DNA from: Chrysomallon squamiferum
Taxonomy: Eukaryota > Mollusca > Gastropoda > Neomphalida > Peltospiridae
Direction of reading: 5' to 3'
Length of the DNA: 27,500 nt
NCBI GenBank assembly: GCA_012295275.1
Contig: CM022672.1
Span: forward strand, 1,853,943 to 1,881,442
Part shown: positions 18,564 through 27,500 of the stretch, in pieces
Layout of the letters: every line of letters begins with the position of its first letter
Position numbering within the stretch: position 1 is the stretch's first letter
Notes under the pieces: generated by a model
Database searches by the model: none
What the model saw: the letters and a program-made list of their open reading frames with translations, nothing else
Told to the model about the DNA's origin: nothing
Position numbers and translations under genes: made by a program

Positions 18564-18595
<32 letters not shown>
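18564..18595 (-). repeat. T32 homopolymer
   Basis: Longest homopolymer in the window. On the minus strand it would be a poly(A) tail, but the neighbouring sequence shows no recognised retroposon and no clear target-site duplication. Confidence 0.97.
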
Positions 18596-19271
18596 CTGAG
18601 GCAAAGTCTCCAGAGAAAGATAAAAGTGATTCACAAGCCTGTGACATTGTGTTTATTATCATCTTTTTTTTATATATATAAGATTTGTGAAGAATGATTT
18701 AATGATTTTTCTTCGTCTTTGTTGAAATTTCATCTCTTAAATGATCTCTGTCTTTGAAGAATGATTTAATATTACCACCGTATATGTTTGTAACTCTATT
18801 ATCATGAACACAATCATCATTGTTATCATCATTTTAAACAGATATGTGTATGAGTGTCTGCATGTGTGTGTGTGTGTGTGTCTCTGTGTATATCTGTATG
18901 TATGTAAACAGTAATGTTAAACCAAAAAAATGTCTTAAATTTTAAACAAATCTATTTATCATTTTACCAACATCATGAATTTAAATTAAACACAAGAGTG
19001 CTTCAGTTTGGCTGAATAAAAATAGACACAAACTCTACAGCTTTATGAAACACGGTAGATGTATTTTTTATGCAGCTCTGTTGACAGTTTCAACTGGCTT
19101 CTGTTACATGTCTACATCCCGTTATTCATGTTTTAATATTAAATCTGGCAGCAGCAAGTTTACATAATGGAAACAGTCGTAGATAATAGAATTTTATTTT
19201 AGTTATTAAGACTGCAACAGTGTAACAGTTTATTAAGTCACTGTAGAATACAGCTTGTACAATGCAGTCAG
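18596..19271. other. AT-rich sequence, nothing recognised
   Basis: Includes a short TG/TATG tract at 18845-18903. No gene. Confidence 0.55.
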
Positions 19272-19490
19272 ATGGTATTTATTAATGTTAAAATATTGGC
19301 ATTTATTAATTTTTAAACAACAATGTTTATTATTGTCAAAAATGATGGGATTTAATATTATAAAAATGTATTTAATACTGTAAAAATATGGTATTTAAAA
19401 TTGTTCAAATAATGGTATTTATTATTGTTAAAATAATAGTACTAACTGTTGTTTAAAAAAAAAGAGGTATTTATTACTATGAAATTAATA
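19272..19490 (+). repeat. ~24-bp AT-rich tandem repeat, about nine units
   Basis: Units begin with ATGGTATTTATT or close variants near 19272, 19298, 19323, 19344, 19367, 19388, 19412, 19436 and 19465. The consensus is about ATGGTATTTATTATTGTTAA with a trailing AAATA. Period is 21-29 bases and divergence moderate. Confidence 0.85.
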
Positions 19491-19499
19491 ATAAAGTTT

Positions 19500-20380
19500 T
19501 TTTTTTATTTATCATTATTTATTTATTTATTTTTGTTTCTGTTTTTGTTTCTGATTCTGTTTTGTAAAATTCACTATTCTTAAATTACTTGGAATTGCCA
19601 CTGTCTAGTCTTTTCTTCCTTACTCTACACTTCTGTTAAATAACACAAATATTATTGTTTATCTTTCTCTGTCTGTCCTTGTGTCTCTCTGTCAGTAACA
19701 CTGCCAGGAATATGCTAGATATTAATATTAATTTTTGTATTTTTTAGCTCTATTCTCTTTTCTGTTATTTAACACACAAACACAAGCCACTTATTGTTAC
19801 TATATTACAGAGGCTTATTTTGCTATTTGACTCTCTGTGTCTCTTTTTAAATATATATAAAAAATGAGTTAATTACTTTCACTGTTAAACTCATTCTATT
19901 TGTCTCTCTGTTTTGTTCTGTAACAGCAACACAAGTTACTTATTACTGTAATAATTGCACTCTTTTATTTTAGTCTATTTGTTTCTGTTTCTCCGACTCT
20001 TTTAAAAAAATTTCTAACACTAATGAGTTTTTTCTTTTTTAAATTTCATGTTTGTATATTTGTCTTTATTTCTCTGTGTCTCACTTTGTTTTATAGCACT
20101 AACCCAAGTTACTGATTATTATTAAATTATGGGGGTTTGTTTTTCTATCTATCTCTGTCTGTTTTTAAATACATCACTACCAATGATACACGAATTATCA
20201 CTTAAATTTTATTATCTCTTTAATGTCTTTGTCTTGCATTTTGTCGTCTCTGAATCTGTCTTGTAATATAATACTCACTGTGAAATAGAACTAGAAGTTA
20301 TGAACTATTTGTGAAATAAAGGGGTTTCTATGTCTTTGTATTTCTCTTTTTCTCTCAGTCTGTGTCTTCTCCTGTCTTTT
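19500..20380 (+). repeat. T-rich decayed tandem array, ~140-190-bp units
   Basis: An AACACAAGTTACTTATT-like core recurs at 19642, 19779, 19928, 20101 and, weaker, about 20289. Each is followed by TTATTGTTACTAT-like text, a TTTGTTTCTGTCTCTCTGT-like pyrimidine tract and a TTAAATA patch. Spacings are 137, 149, 173 and about 188. Decay is heavy. The whole stretch is strongly T-rich on this strand. Confidence 0.6.
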
Positions 20381-21000
20381 TTTATTTGACACATGCTCAG
20401 CTGAGTTTGGAGAAAAGATTCATTTAACAGAACTTTCCTTTTAAATAAATCTTACCAAATATTTAAATTTTTACTTTTCTATCTTTCCCAATATCATTTT
20501 ATGTCTATTACTGAATCAGCAATAAACATTAAGATATTTCTTTTGCCCACTTTTTTCTTTTTTAGAATCAGATATTTGCTCTGTTAGAACCAAAATTATA
20601 TTTTTGAAACTCCCACAGATACTCACAGAATGTTTCAATTTCATTGCCTCAAGCCAAAAAATACAAAAAAACAACCTCCAACAATATTTAAAGCATTTTT
20701 TTCTTTCTTCTAAACTAAAAGATCAAAGTTAACGCAAACCAATGAAATCACAACAGACATTTTTGTTTCATATCTTAATCTTAGTTACTTCAAAACCTTA
20801 CAAAGGAGAAAAATGAGGTCAGACAGACAACAACTAGAGCTTTAGATAAATTAACTTTCAGATCAAATGTCATCTTGTTTGTGACGATGACATTTATCTC
20901 CAACTGTCAAAAGATTCTTTCACAATATTATCAGTCATTTTAAAAGATGCTGACAGTACAACTTGACATTTCACAAGATTTACCAGTTTAATAATTATAA

Positions 21001-21036
<36 letters not shown>

Positions 21037-21621
21037 TACATTTTTTGTCCTTTTTTTTCAGGCTATGCTGAAATTTTTAAGCAATAACAATAACATATGC
21101 CCAAATAAGAAAAGAAAAAAAACATTTCCAGTTATATATATCTAATCAGTTAATATAAAATATAATGAATAAAATTAATGACTAATAATATTTTTCTGTT
21201 TAATCATTTTAAAACACATAACAGTTTTCCTCAGTTCATCTCAGTGAATTATTCCTCATTAAACATACACTCACATATATATGAGTGTATTTTATATACT
21301 CATTGTTCCTCCTGAAATCATTAACCATTTTGTATTCTTGGTCAATACATTTTGTTTCTCTGTATGATACCCAGTAATGTAACTCTGATAATAATCCAAA
21401 AAAATGTTTTATTTATCAACACACTCATTGTATTTTCAAACAGTGATTACAGATAAGGACTAATGCAGACTGCAACGTGTTGTTAGACAGTTCTCTTCAT
21501 TAGAACCTAGGGACTTTTGTTTTGTTTATTGGATTGTAGACAGGAAAATAAAACACAGAGATAAACAAATGATGTGTATACATCTGCACATCACACTCAG
21601 ACAAAAATAAATATCTACACA
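20381..21621. other. AT-rich sequence with (CA)n tract
   Basis: Contains (CA)14 at 21004-21032. The short frame across it is a microsatellite artefact. No gene, RNA or transposon end recognised. Confidence 0.55.
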
Positions 21622-21770
21622 CTCACGTAGATAGATAAATAGACAGATATATAGATAGATATATAGACAGACAGACAGACAGACAGAGAGAGATAAATAA
21701 AAAGAGATAGATATATAGATTAGATGAATTGATAGACCAATAGATAGAAAGACAGACAGCTACATTTATG
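21622..21770 (+). repeat. GATA/GACA tetranucleotide repeat
   Basis: AGATAGATA, AGACAGAC and AGAGAGAT words, with a pure (GACA)5 core near 21664-21685. Same composition and orientation as the 10668-10925 array. Confidence 0.93.
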
Positions 21771-21778
21771 CATATCAC

Positions 21779-22195
21779 ACAGAAACACACATACATACAA
21801 ACTTATATACACATGTATGTATGTACAAAAACAGAAACACACATACATACAAACTTGTATATAAATATATGTATGTACAAAAACACAAACATACATACAC
21901 CACTATAAATATAATATACATACATACATATATTCATACATACACACAGACATTCATAAATTCATACATACACAGACATTCATACATTATATATACATAT
22001 AGACATACATACAAACATTAATTTTACACATGTATGCACACATTCACACACGCACACAATATATGAACATACATAGATATATACACACACAAATATATGA
22101 ACATACATAGATATATAGACACACACAAATATATGAACATACATAGATATACATACACACAAATATATGAACATACATAGATATACATACACACT
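21779..22195 (+). repeat. ACAT-rich arrays with nested 52-bp and ~34-bp units
   Basis: A 52-bp unit (ACAGAAACACACATACATAC start) lies at 21779 and again at 21831. After irregular ACAT/CACA words, four units starting AATATATGAACATACATAG lie at 22059, 22092, 22128 and 22162 (spacings 33, 36 and 34). Frames here (for example the minus-strand 21980-22237) encode repeat peptides only. Confidence 0.92.
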
Positions 22196-22601
22196 TTTTC
22201 TCATGCTTTTACAGACAAACACATACAGGTCTTTCACATGTACTAAATCACTTTCTTTTTAAATGAAGTAAGCCAAAAGTCTCTTATCTCTCCAGAACTT
22301 ATCAAATCACTGCACAACTATTTTACACCTCAACACTTTTATTTTCCATCACTTTTACACTACAGCAGATGTAAGCATTTTTCTTACCTTAATTACCCAT
22401 CACCTGTAATGTGTATTCAGAAATACACATCAAAGAAGAGAAAATGTCTTTGATAAAGACCGTTACGGAAAGATGATTTTAGAAATAAAATATAATTAAG
22501 ATAATTTTGCTTATCTGATAACTGCACCTATAAAAAAATATTTTTTCTTTGAAAATGGAAATGATTCATTAAAGTTATCAGATGCAAGAGTGCACATGTG
22601 T

Positions 22602-22602
<1 letters not shown>
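22196..22602. other. AT-rich unique sequence, nothing recognised
   Basis: No gene, RNA or repeat that I can support. Confidence 0.5.
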
Positions 22603-22647
<45 letters not shown>

Positions 22648-22658
22648 TGTGTGTGTGC
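22603..22658. repeat. (GT)n microsatellite with GCGC interruption
   Basis: GT tract with TGCGCGTG near 22642-22649. Alternating purine-pyrimidine throughout, which is Z-DNA-prone. Confidence 0.97.
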
Positions 22659-22749
22659 ATATATGCAATTTCGTCCATGTGCACATGTCTACAGGTAATT
22701 ATTATGTGGTTGTATGTGTGTTTGAAATAATTTATATAATTATTTAATA

Positions 22750-22820
22750 GATGATGATGTTGATGGTACTAATGGTAGTAGTAGCAGCAATAATAATAAT
22801 AATAAGATGAAGAAGAAGAA
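22750..22820. repeat. Short trinucleotide tracts
   Basis: GATGAT, GTAGTAGTA, GCAGCA, (AATA/ATA)n and (GAA)4 in sequence. Low-complexity triplet patch similar in style to 5404-5905. Confidence 0.85.
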
Positions 22821-22869
22821 TGTAAAACCAATTTTTGTCATAAATGAGGTTTTAATTATTAAAAAACCA

Positions 22870-23255
22870 AAACAACTAAGCACCTAATAATTAATTCATT
22901 AACAGCATGAGTCAGCCAAAAATACTGAAGTAAATACTAAACTGGCAGAAACCTGAAGCTCATTAACTGACTGCACTATTTGTATAATTTATCAATACAC
23001 AGCATTCATAAAATACAGTATTACATTATATGCATACAGACACTTAATCACGCACACTCTCTACTACTACTATATGAAATTTCACTTCCTACACTGAAGA
23101 GAGTGCACCACAGGGGAAACAACTGCAGTAAGAAAACTTACCAGTGTGAAAAAAGTACTGGCCCACCTGACGATACAGTCGTAATCCAAGTCTACAAATG
23201 CAGTTCATGTCCAAGTACAGACACACAGACAGACAGAGCCCATAGGTGAGGCAGA
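22870..23255. other. Complex sequence with AP-1/MAF-type site and donor-like site
   Basis: TGAGTCAGC at 22908-22916 fits an AP-1/MAF half-palindrome. On the minus strand, CACACTGGTAAGTTT around 23136-23147 is a close match to a splice donor. It follows a short open frame (Arg/Leu/Tyr-containing) reading from about 23210 down to 23142. The 89-codon plus-strand frame (22980-23249) overlaps, has no recognised domain and ends in a CAGA repeat. Neither is called as a gene. Confidence 0.2.
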
Positions 23256-24590
23256 TTATGTTTTTGTGGATGATGTTACTGTTACAATTATAAATACAGC
23301 TATAATGACAGTGATCATCTTAGATAAAGTTACTATGGTTCCAGACACATTTACTGTGTCAAATGTTTTTATACAATTCCATTCGCATTCATCATCTCAG
23401 ATGATGACGTTACATGGTTCCAGTCATAACTATTGCGTAGATGATGATATTACATAGTTTGAATGATCTTGTCTCTCAGATCATATTATACAGTTTTAAT
23501 CATTTTATCATCTCACATATTTCCAATCACAAAATCGTTTTCAGATAGATGATACTATACAGTTCTGGTAGCATTTATCATTTTATAACACATGATGATT
23601 TTATATCGTTCCAGTCACATTATCATTAAGATAGATGATTATGTTACATAGTTCCAATGACAGTTATCATCTCAGATGTTTATTTCACTGATCCCAAATG
23701 AATAATATCTTCTCAGTTAATACTATTACACAGTCAATGTTATATCTTAAAATGGCAGACAATGTTACATATACACTTTACATTGTTAATGTATTTACTG
23801 CCAGGGTAACAAAGAGAAATCCCACAGACAGTTTACATTTTCATTTTGTAATAAGAAATGAAGAATTGTCAGAGTAAGATTTACTTTTCAGTACAGATGG
23901 TGGACAATTTTAAATGACTCTATCCACTCACAATGTCACCATCTTCTGTCAGACTGATCATTCAGTTGATGTCACTGCACATACAGTTCACACTGTCATC
24001 ATCAAGTCATTGAACCCAGATGATTTTCATCCTCGAGTTATTGCACCTTGACCATGCTGCCAGATTCTAAGTGATGTCAATTGATGATACTGAATACAAT
24101 TGCTATAATCATCTATTTGTTGAACACAGATGATCTTGTTGTATAATCCCACATATTAATCTATTGTAGGGAGATATTGTTGTATACTTCTTTATACAAT
24201 TCACTATTTTACAATGTAATATTGTTACATAATCCAAAACACCAAATCACAATAGATGATTTTGTAACATAATCCCATATGCTGATTCCATCTAATTTTT
24301 AAAGAACGTACAGTTATTGTTATACAATCCCGAATACAATTCTAGATCAATGATGGTGTAATATGATCCACTGCATACATTGAAATAGTCACCTAATTCT
24401 TATTCTCGTGAAATCCAAAACATCCACAATTCTAGATCAATGATTTTGTAATGTGAATTCTGCATTCAAACACAAATACTCATGTAATTCCTATACACAA
24501 ATGATTTTGTTGTGTAATCAAATACACAGTTCTTAATTCTAGAAAGGTGACTTTGTTATGTAATCTTATACACAGAAATTCACACAGTCA
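23256..24590 (+). repeat. Highly decayed ~40-55-bp satellite array
   Basis: Left part (23256-23690): GATGAT-x-TTACATAGTTCCAGTCACATT-like units near 23269, 23323, 23400, 23440, 23479, 23548, 23594, 23634 and 23675. Right part (24100-24590): GATGATTTTGTTACATAATCCC-like units near 24129, 24173, 24213, 24255, 24311, 24349, 24439, 24500 and 24546, mostly 38-46 apart or a multiple. The middle (23700-24100) is harder to align but keeps GATGAT and TCATC words. The two halves share the GATGAT-TTACAT framework, so one ancestral array is likely. Confidence 0.7.
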
Positions 24591-25364
24591 TCATCTTATC
24601 CTTCTATCATTAATTCATCGTGTTCATTTATTAACAAGCTTTGTGCCAATTCTTTTTTTTTTCTTTCTTTCTTTATATACACACAGGAAAAAAACACACA
24701 ATCTTCACAGTTATTTTCTTCACATCCTAATTCCCAATCCAAACAGTATTTTCCCTAACTGAACAGATCAATACAAAAGTAATTAAAGATTATATTGTTC
24801 TTACGAAGCCCAACCTGTCAGTGGTGTTCCACACCTGACTCAGTTTTATGCTCTTTTACTTATCTTAGTATATTTTCACCTGTAGCTGAATGATTTACAC
24901 ATGTACAACAAGTATTTCAACTACTAGTACAAAATATCGGGGAAAAACCCATCAAGACAGAAATTACTTTAAAAAAAAATTTAAATGCTACCTGGAAACC
25001 ATATTATTTTTTATTTGAAAAAATGAAAGAAGAAAAAAGGTCATAAATATCAATATTTCATATGTATGTGTGTTTTATAAAAAAAAAATTATAGTTTTAA
25101 TTATAGTTTTTATACAGAGGGTAAAATTTCAACAATTAATAGTTTTAAACATTTGCTGAAAATAATGTATTTAGTAAAATAACAAATTATTTATAGCTAA
25201 ACATCTCTAGTGTATCATTAACAAGGGAATGCTTTATTTTTCACAGTCATTTTTTTTTTTTAAAGTTATTTCTTTTATTTATTTATTTATTTATTTATTT
25301 TTTTTTTTTTTTTTTCTTTGTTATTTAATGATGACAGATTTTCTTGTTACCAAATTATTTAAGG
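24591..25364. other. AT-rich sequence with T and TTTA tracts
   Basis: T/TTTC tract near 24651-24675, T11 at 25250-25260, and (TTTA)6 with T18 at 25273-25315. No gene. Confidence 0.6.
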
Positions 25365-25660
25365 AAAGTAAACATCTGACTGACAGGACTTGAAGAAAAC
25401 AGGTGTCCAGATAACAGCCTATCAACACAGCAGTCTGAACTAGCTAATGATACTGCTGAAAACTGATTAAAAATAAATGAGAACTGAACAAACAATACAG
25501 CTGATTCGTAGAAAAAACACTTTTGTGTCACAACACCTTTCCAGTAATCAACCAGTTCTTTTTTTAAAGTTTAACACAGAAAGCAAAAACTTTTCCTTCA
25601 AAGTTTGACAGAAATCTCTTTATCCTGACACGAGCACATCTAGAGAAAAAGATTAATCCT
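25365..25660. promoter_or_regulatory. Complex-sequence island with E-box/GATA words
   Basis: AACAGGTGTCC (about 25399-25409) contains the same E-box/T-box-like word as 15599-15608 and is followed by AGATAAC. No coding frame. Weak case for a regulatory element. Confidence 0.15.
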
Positions 25661-25859
25661 ATTTCCAACACGGTAATTCCTGGAGATAATGAATTTTCCA
25701 GAAAAAGAACAAAACCAAAATCCTTCCTTTGTTCATAATTATATCAGTCTGTGTTTACTTACACAAGAAATAAAAGAAGGTTTATAAAGATATACACACA
25801 GCAATATATTTCCAATATGTCTTAGTTTTATATATCTATATATGTACATATATCTGTAA
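25661..25859. other. AT-rich sequence, nothing recognised
   Basis: Only short TATA-type words near 25830-25855. Confidence 0.5.
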
Positions 25860-26430
25860 TAAACAACATTAGTAAGTTGTCATTTATGTAGCTGATCGCA
25901 AGAGAACAGCTGTAAGCTCAGAGAATCTGTCACTGATAACACATCAAACGCAGGGAGCAGCAAATTAACAAGTGATACAAACTAAACCACTACACACGCA
26001 CGCACACCGCAGCATCGTTGACAAAACTGTGTGATCAAATCAGTTTTAATTATGAAAGGCTAAAACGGTGGAGAAAAAAAAAAAAAGCTTGCTTGCCGGC
26101 AGTGTCCAAAGCCCATGGGATTACATCTCATGTTAATTCAGAATTATCGCCCGATTCCCCAGCACTTTGCAGCTAACTGGGAGCAGATGGTTCTGTATCT
26201 TCCTCTTTTTAGTTTTGTCCAATGTCATTGTACTGTATGTATGACTGATGAGGCGATTCCAGCAGTTATGTACTAGATAGAAACTCTATTGGTTTCACTC
26301 TCTCCTGCTCACACACTTTGATTTCCAGTATTATCTGATGCTGTACGACAATCTCTCTCTGGCTTAAATGAGCTGATCAGGGCAAAATGTCAACAGGAGG
26401 AGTATGACAAGGACACACAATCATTCAATG
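25860..26430. promoter_or_regulatory. Largest complex-sequence island, with OTX-type site
   Basis: About 570 bases of balanced composition with several CpGs. GGGATTAC (26117-26124) fits the K50 homeodomain (OTX/PITX) core, CAGATG (26184-26189) is an E-box, and ATGTTAATTC and AATTATC words lie between. A stop-to-stop plus-strand frame, 26064-26275 (about 70 codons, ending VMY then TAG), crosses it with a non-repetitive product. It lacks a convincing start or splice pair and is just within what chance allows. I favour a conserved non-coding element; a small exon is the alternative. Confidence 0.3.
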
Positions 26431-26603
26431 GAGATGAAAATAAATTTTAAAAATTCATCAACATTATTGATCCGTGTACAATTAACCAGATGGTAAGTTT
26501 TATGTGTTAGAGATACAAATCAGTTTTTCAAAATGCATATTTATTCCATTTTTCAGTTCATGTTGTTGGGTGGTTGTATGAATGTTTGTATTTGTTTGTC
26601 TGT
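26431..26603. other. AT-rich spacer, nothing recognised
   Basis: No feature supported. Confidence 0.5.
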
Positions 26604-26703
26604 GAATACATACACACACAAAGACACACACACAAACATACACACACAAACATACAAAAGCACACACATACATGCATACAAAAACATACATACATACATA
26701 CAT
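26604..26703 (+). repeat. CA/ACAT-rich simple repeat (left arm)
   Basis: CACACA, ACATACA and AAACATAC words for about 100 bases. It is complementary in style to the TG-rich repeat at 26810-26960. Confidence 0.95.
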
Positions 26704-26809
26704 TTCTTTTTCTTTTGCAGTTATGTTACTTACTGGCCAGATTATAACAAGAAGACAAATTATTTCTGGCTAGAATTGATGACTTTAAGACTGTAAACAT
26801 AAAATATGG

Positions 26810-26811
26810 TC

Positions 26812-26877
<66 letters not shown>

Positions 26878-26960
26878 TGTGTGCATGTATGTGTGCTTGT
26901 GTGTGTGTTTGGGTATGAGTACGTGTATGTGTGTGTGTGTGTGTTTGTATGGATATGGGT
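26810..26960 (+). repeat. (TG)n/TATG-rich simple repeat (right arm)
   Basis: Pure (GT)n at 26815-26869, then TATGTGTG, GCATGTATG and GTACGTG words to 26960. The minus-strand frame across it is a poly His-Thr artefact. Confidence 0.97.
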
Positions 26961-27088
26961 ATGTGTGAATCAGTTCATGTTTTGAGAACACCATCCAGAT
27001 ACATTCACAAATTATAAAACCAAAAACCCATTCACTGAATAATAAAACAGTATATCAAGAACATCTGTGAAATATATCAAGTTTAATT

Positions 27089-27345
27089 TGTTCCCTTCTT
27101 TCTCTATTTTATATCTGTTTTTCCTTCTTTCTCTATTTTATATCTGTTTTTCCTTCTTTCTCTATTTTATATCTGTTTTTCCAACTTCTCTATTTTATAT
27201 CCGTTTTTCCTTCTTTCTCTGTTTTATATCTGTTTTTCCTACTTTCTCCATTTCATATCTGTTTTTCCTACCTTCTCTATTTTATAGTTTTTGTTTTTTT
27301 CCTTCTTTCTGTTTTATATCTGTGATTTTTCCTACTCTCTCTTTT
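27089..27345 (+). repeat. 29-bp polypyrimidine minisatellite, about eight units
   Basis: The unit is built from TTCCTTCTTTCTC followed by TATTTTATATCTGTTTT. The first three copies are almost identical (from about 27091 to 27178); later ones drift. The unit has no stop codon in any plus-strand frame, so the 131-codon frame 27067-27462 stays open while changing phase each unit. Its Phe/Leu/Ser/Tyr-rich product, despite looking membrane-like, is an artefact. Confidence 0.95.
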
Positions 27346-27500
27346 TTAACTTTGTGTTTTTCTTGTTTCCTACTTATTTCTCTTATGTTACATCTATTTT
27401 CTCATTTTTCTTTATGTTTTATGTGTTTTTGTTTCATTATTCCTACTTTTTTTGTTTGTTGATTACTATTAATATTTTTTGTTTTATTTTGTTTTGTTTT
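27346..27500 (+). other. T-rich tail of the minisatellite region
   Basis: Continues as pyrimidine-rich text with TTTTGTTTT words to the window edge, possibly further decayed units. Confidence 0.6.

Noticed and set aside
18564-18595. T32 as a minus-strand poly(A) tail
   Set aside because: No recognisable element to its right and no target-site duplication.
22980-23249. 89-codon plus-strand frame with a faint zinc-finger-linker look (RVH, then KTYQCEK)
   Set aside because: Cys/His spacing does not make a C2H2 finger, there is only one vague match, and the frame ends in a CAGA repeat.
27067-27462. 131-codon Phe/Leu-rich frame resembling a membrane protein
   Set aside because: It is produced by a 29-bp polypyrimidine repeat that is stop-free in all phases.
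1-27500. CRISPR arrays, bacterial operons, phage or integrated viral genes
   Set aside because: No direct-repeat/spacer pattern, no ribosome-binding-site-led frames, and no polymerase, capsid or integrase-like frame on either strand.

Overview
The window looks like non-coding DNA of a large, AT-rich, repeat-laden animal genome. It shows no bacterial or phage gene organisation: no long open frames, ribosome binding sites or operons. The mix of very long (CA)n, (TATG)n, (CT)n, GATA/GACA and ACAT tracts, frequent A/T homopolymers and decayed mariner-type DNA transposon pieces resembles molluscan, particularly coleoid cephalopod (octopus-like), intergenic or intronic sequence. The taxonomic call is an inference from texture, not from a marker gene.

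No complete protein-coding gene can be supported. Nearly all open frames of 60 codons or more are translations of microsatellites or minisatellites (poly HT, HI, YT, VC, MYVC, SL) or of skewed A/T-rich stretches. One short minus-strand frame (15234-15350), opening after a plausible splice acceptor and ending at a stop, looks protein-like and is kept as a low-confidence candidate last exon. Weaker exon-like hints lie at 5064-5126, 23141 and 26064-26275.

Layout. 1-5400: short ACAT and TACACA arrays, a (CA)45 tract, two diverged ~60-bp minisatellites (1803-2115 and 3722-3900), and four blocks of more complex sequence (1200-1620, 3355-3620, 3960-4240, 5045-5340). The 3355-3620 block carries a near-consensus SOX-POU composite site. 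5400-6000: a 500-bp decayed trinucleotide array and a (GT)n tract. 6900-7310: alternating CA-rich and TG-rich segments able to fold back. 8149-8500: a 54-bp minisatellite in an A-rich region. 10.6-12.5 kb: GATA/GACA, TG/CA and a 390-bp TATG array. 13284-14900: two mariner-like fossils. 15234-18560: the candidate exon and three complex-sequence blocks separated by CT/AT, A24, A26 and T32 tracts. 19.2-20.4 kb: a 24-bp AT array, then a T-rich decayed ~150-bp array. 21.6-22.2 kb: GATA/GACA grading into ACAT repeats. 23.25-24.6 kb: a highly decayed ~40-55-bp satellite. 25.4-26.4 kb: two complex blocks. 26.6-27.0 kb: a CA/TG inverted pair. 27.09-27.5 kb: a 29-bp polypyrimidine minisatellite running toward the window end.

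Taken together, this resembles a gene desert or a very long intron in which islands of complex sequence, possibly cis-regulatory, sit in a sea of simple and decayed tandem repeats. No new biochemical system is evident. The observations most worth testing are the SOX-POU island, the mariner fossils, the candidate minus-strand exon, the fold-back microsatellite pairs and the decayed satellites.
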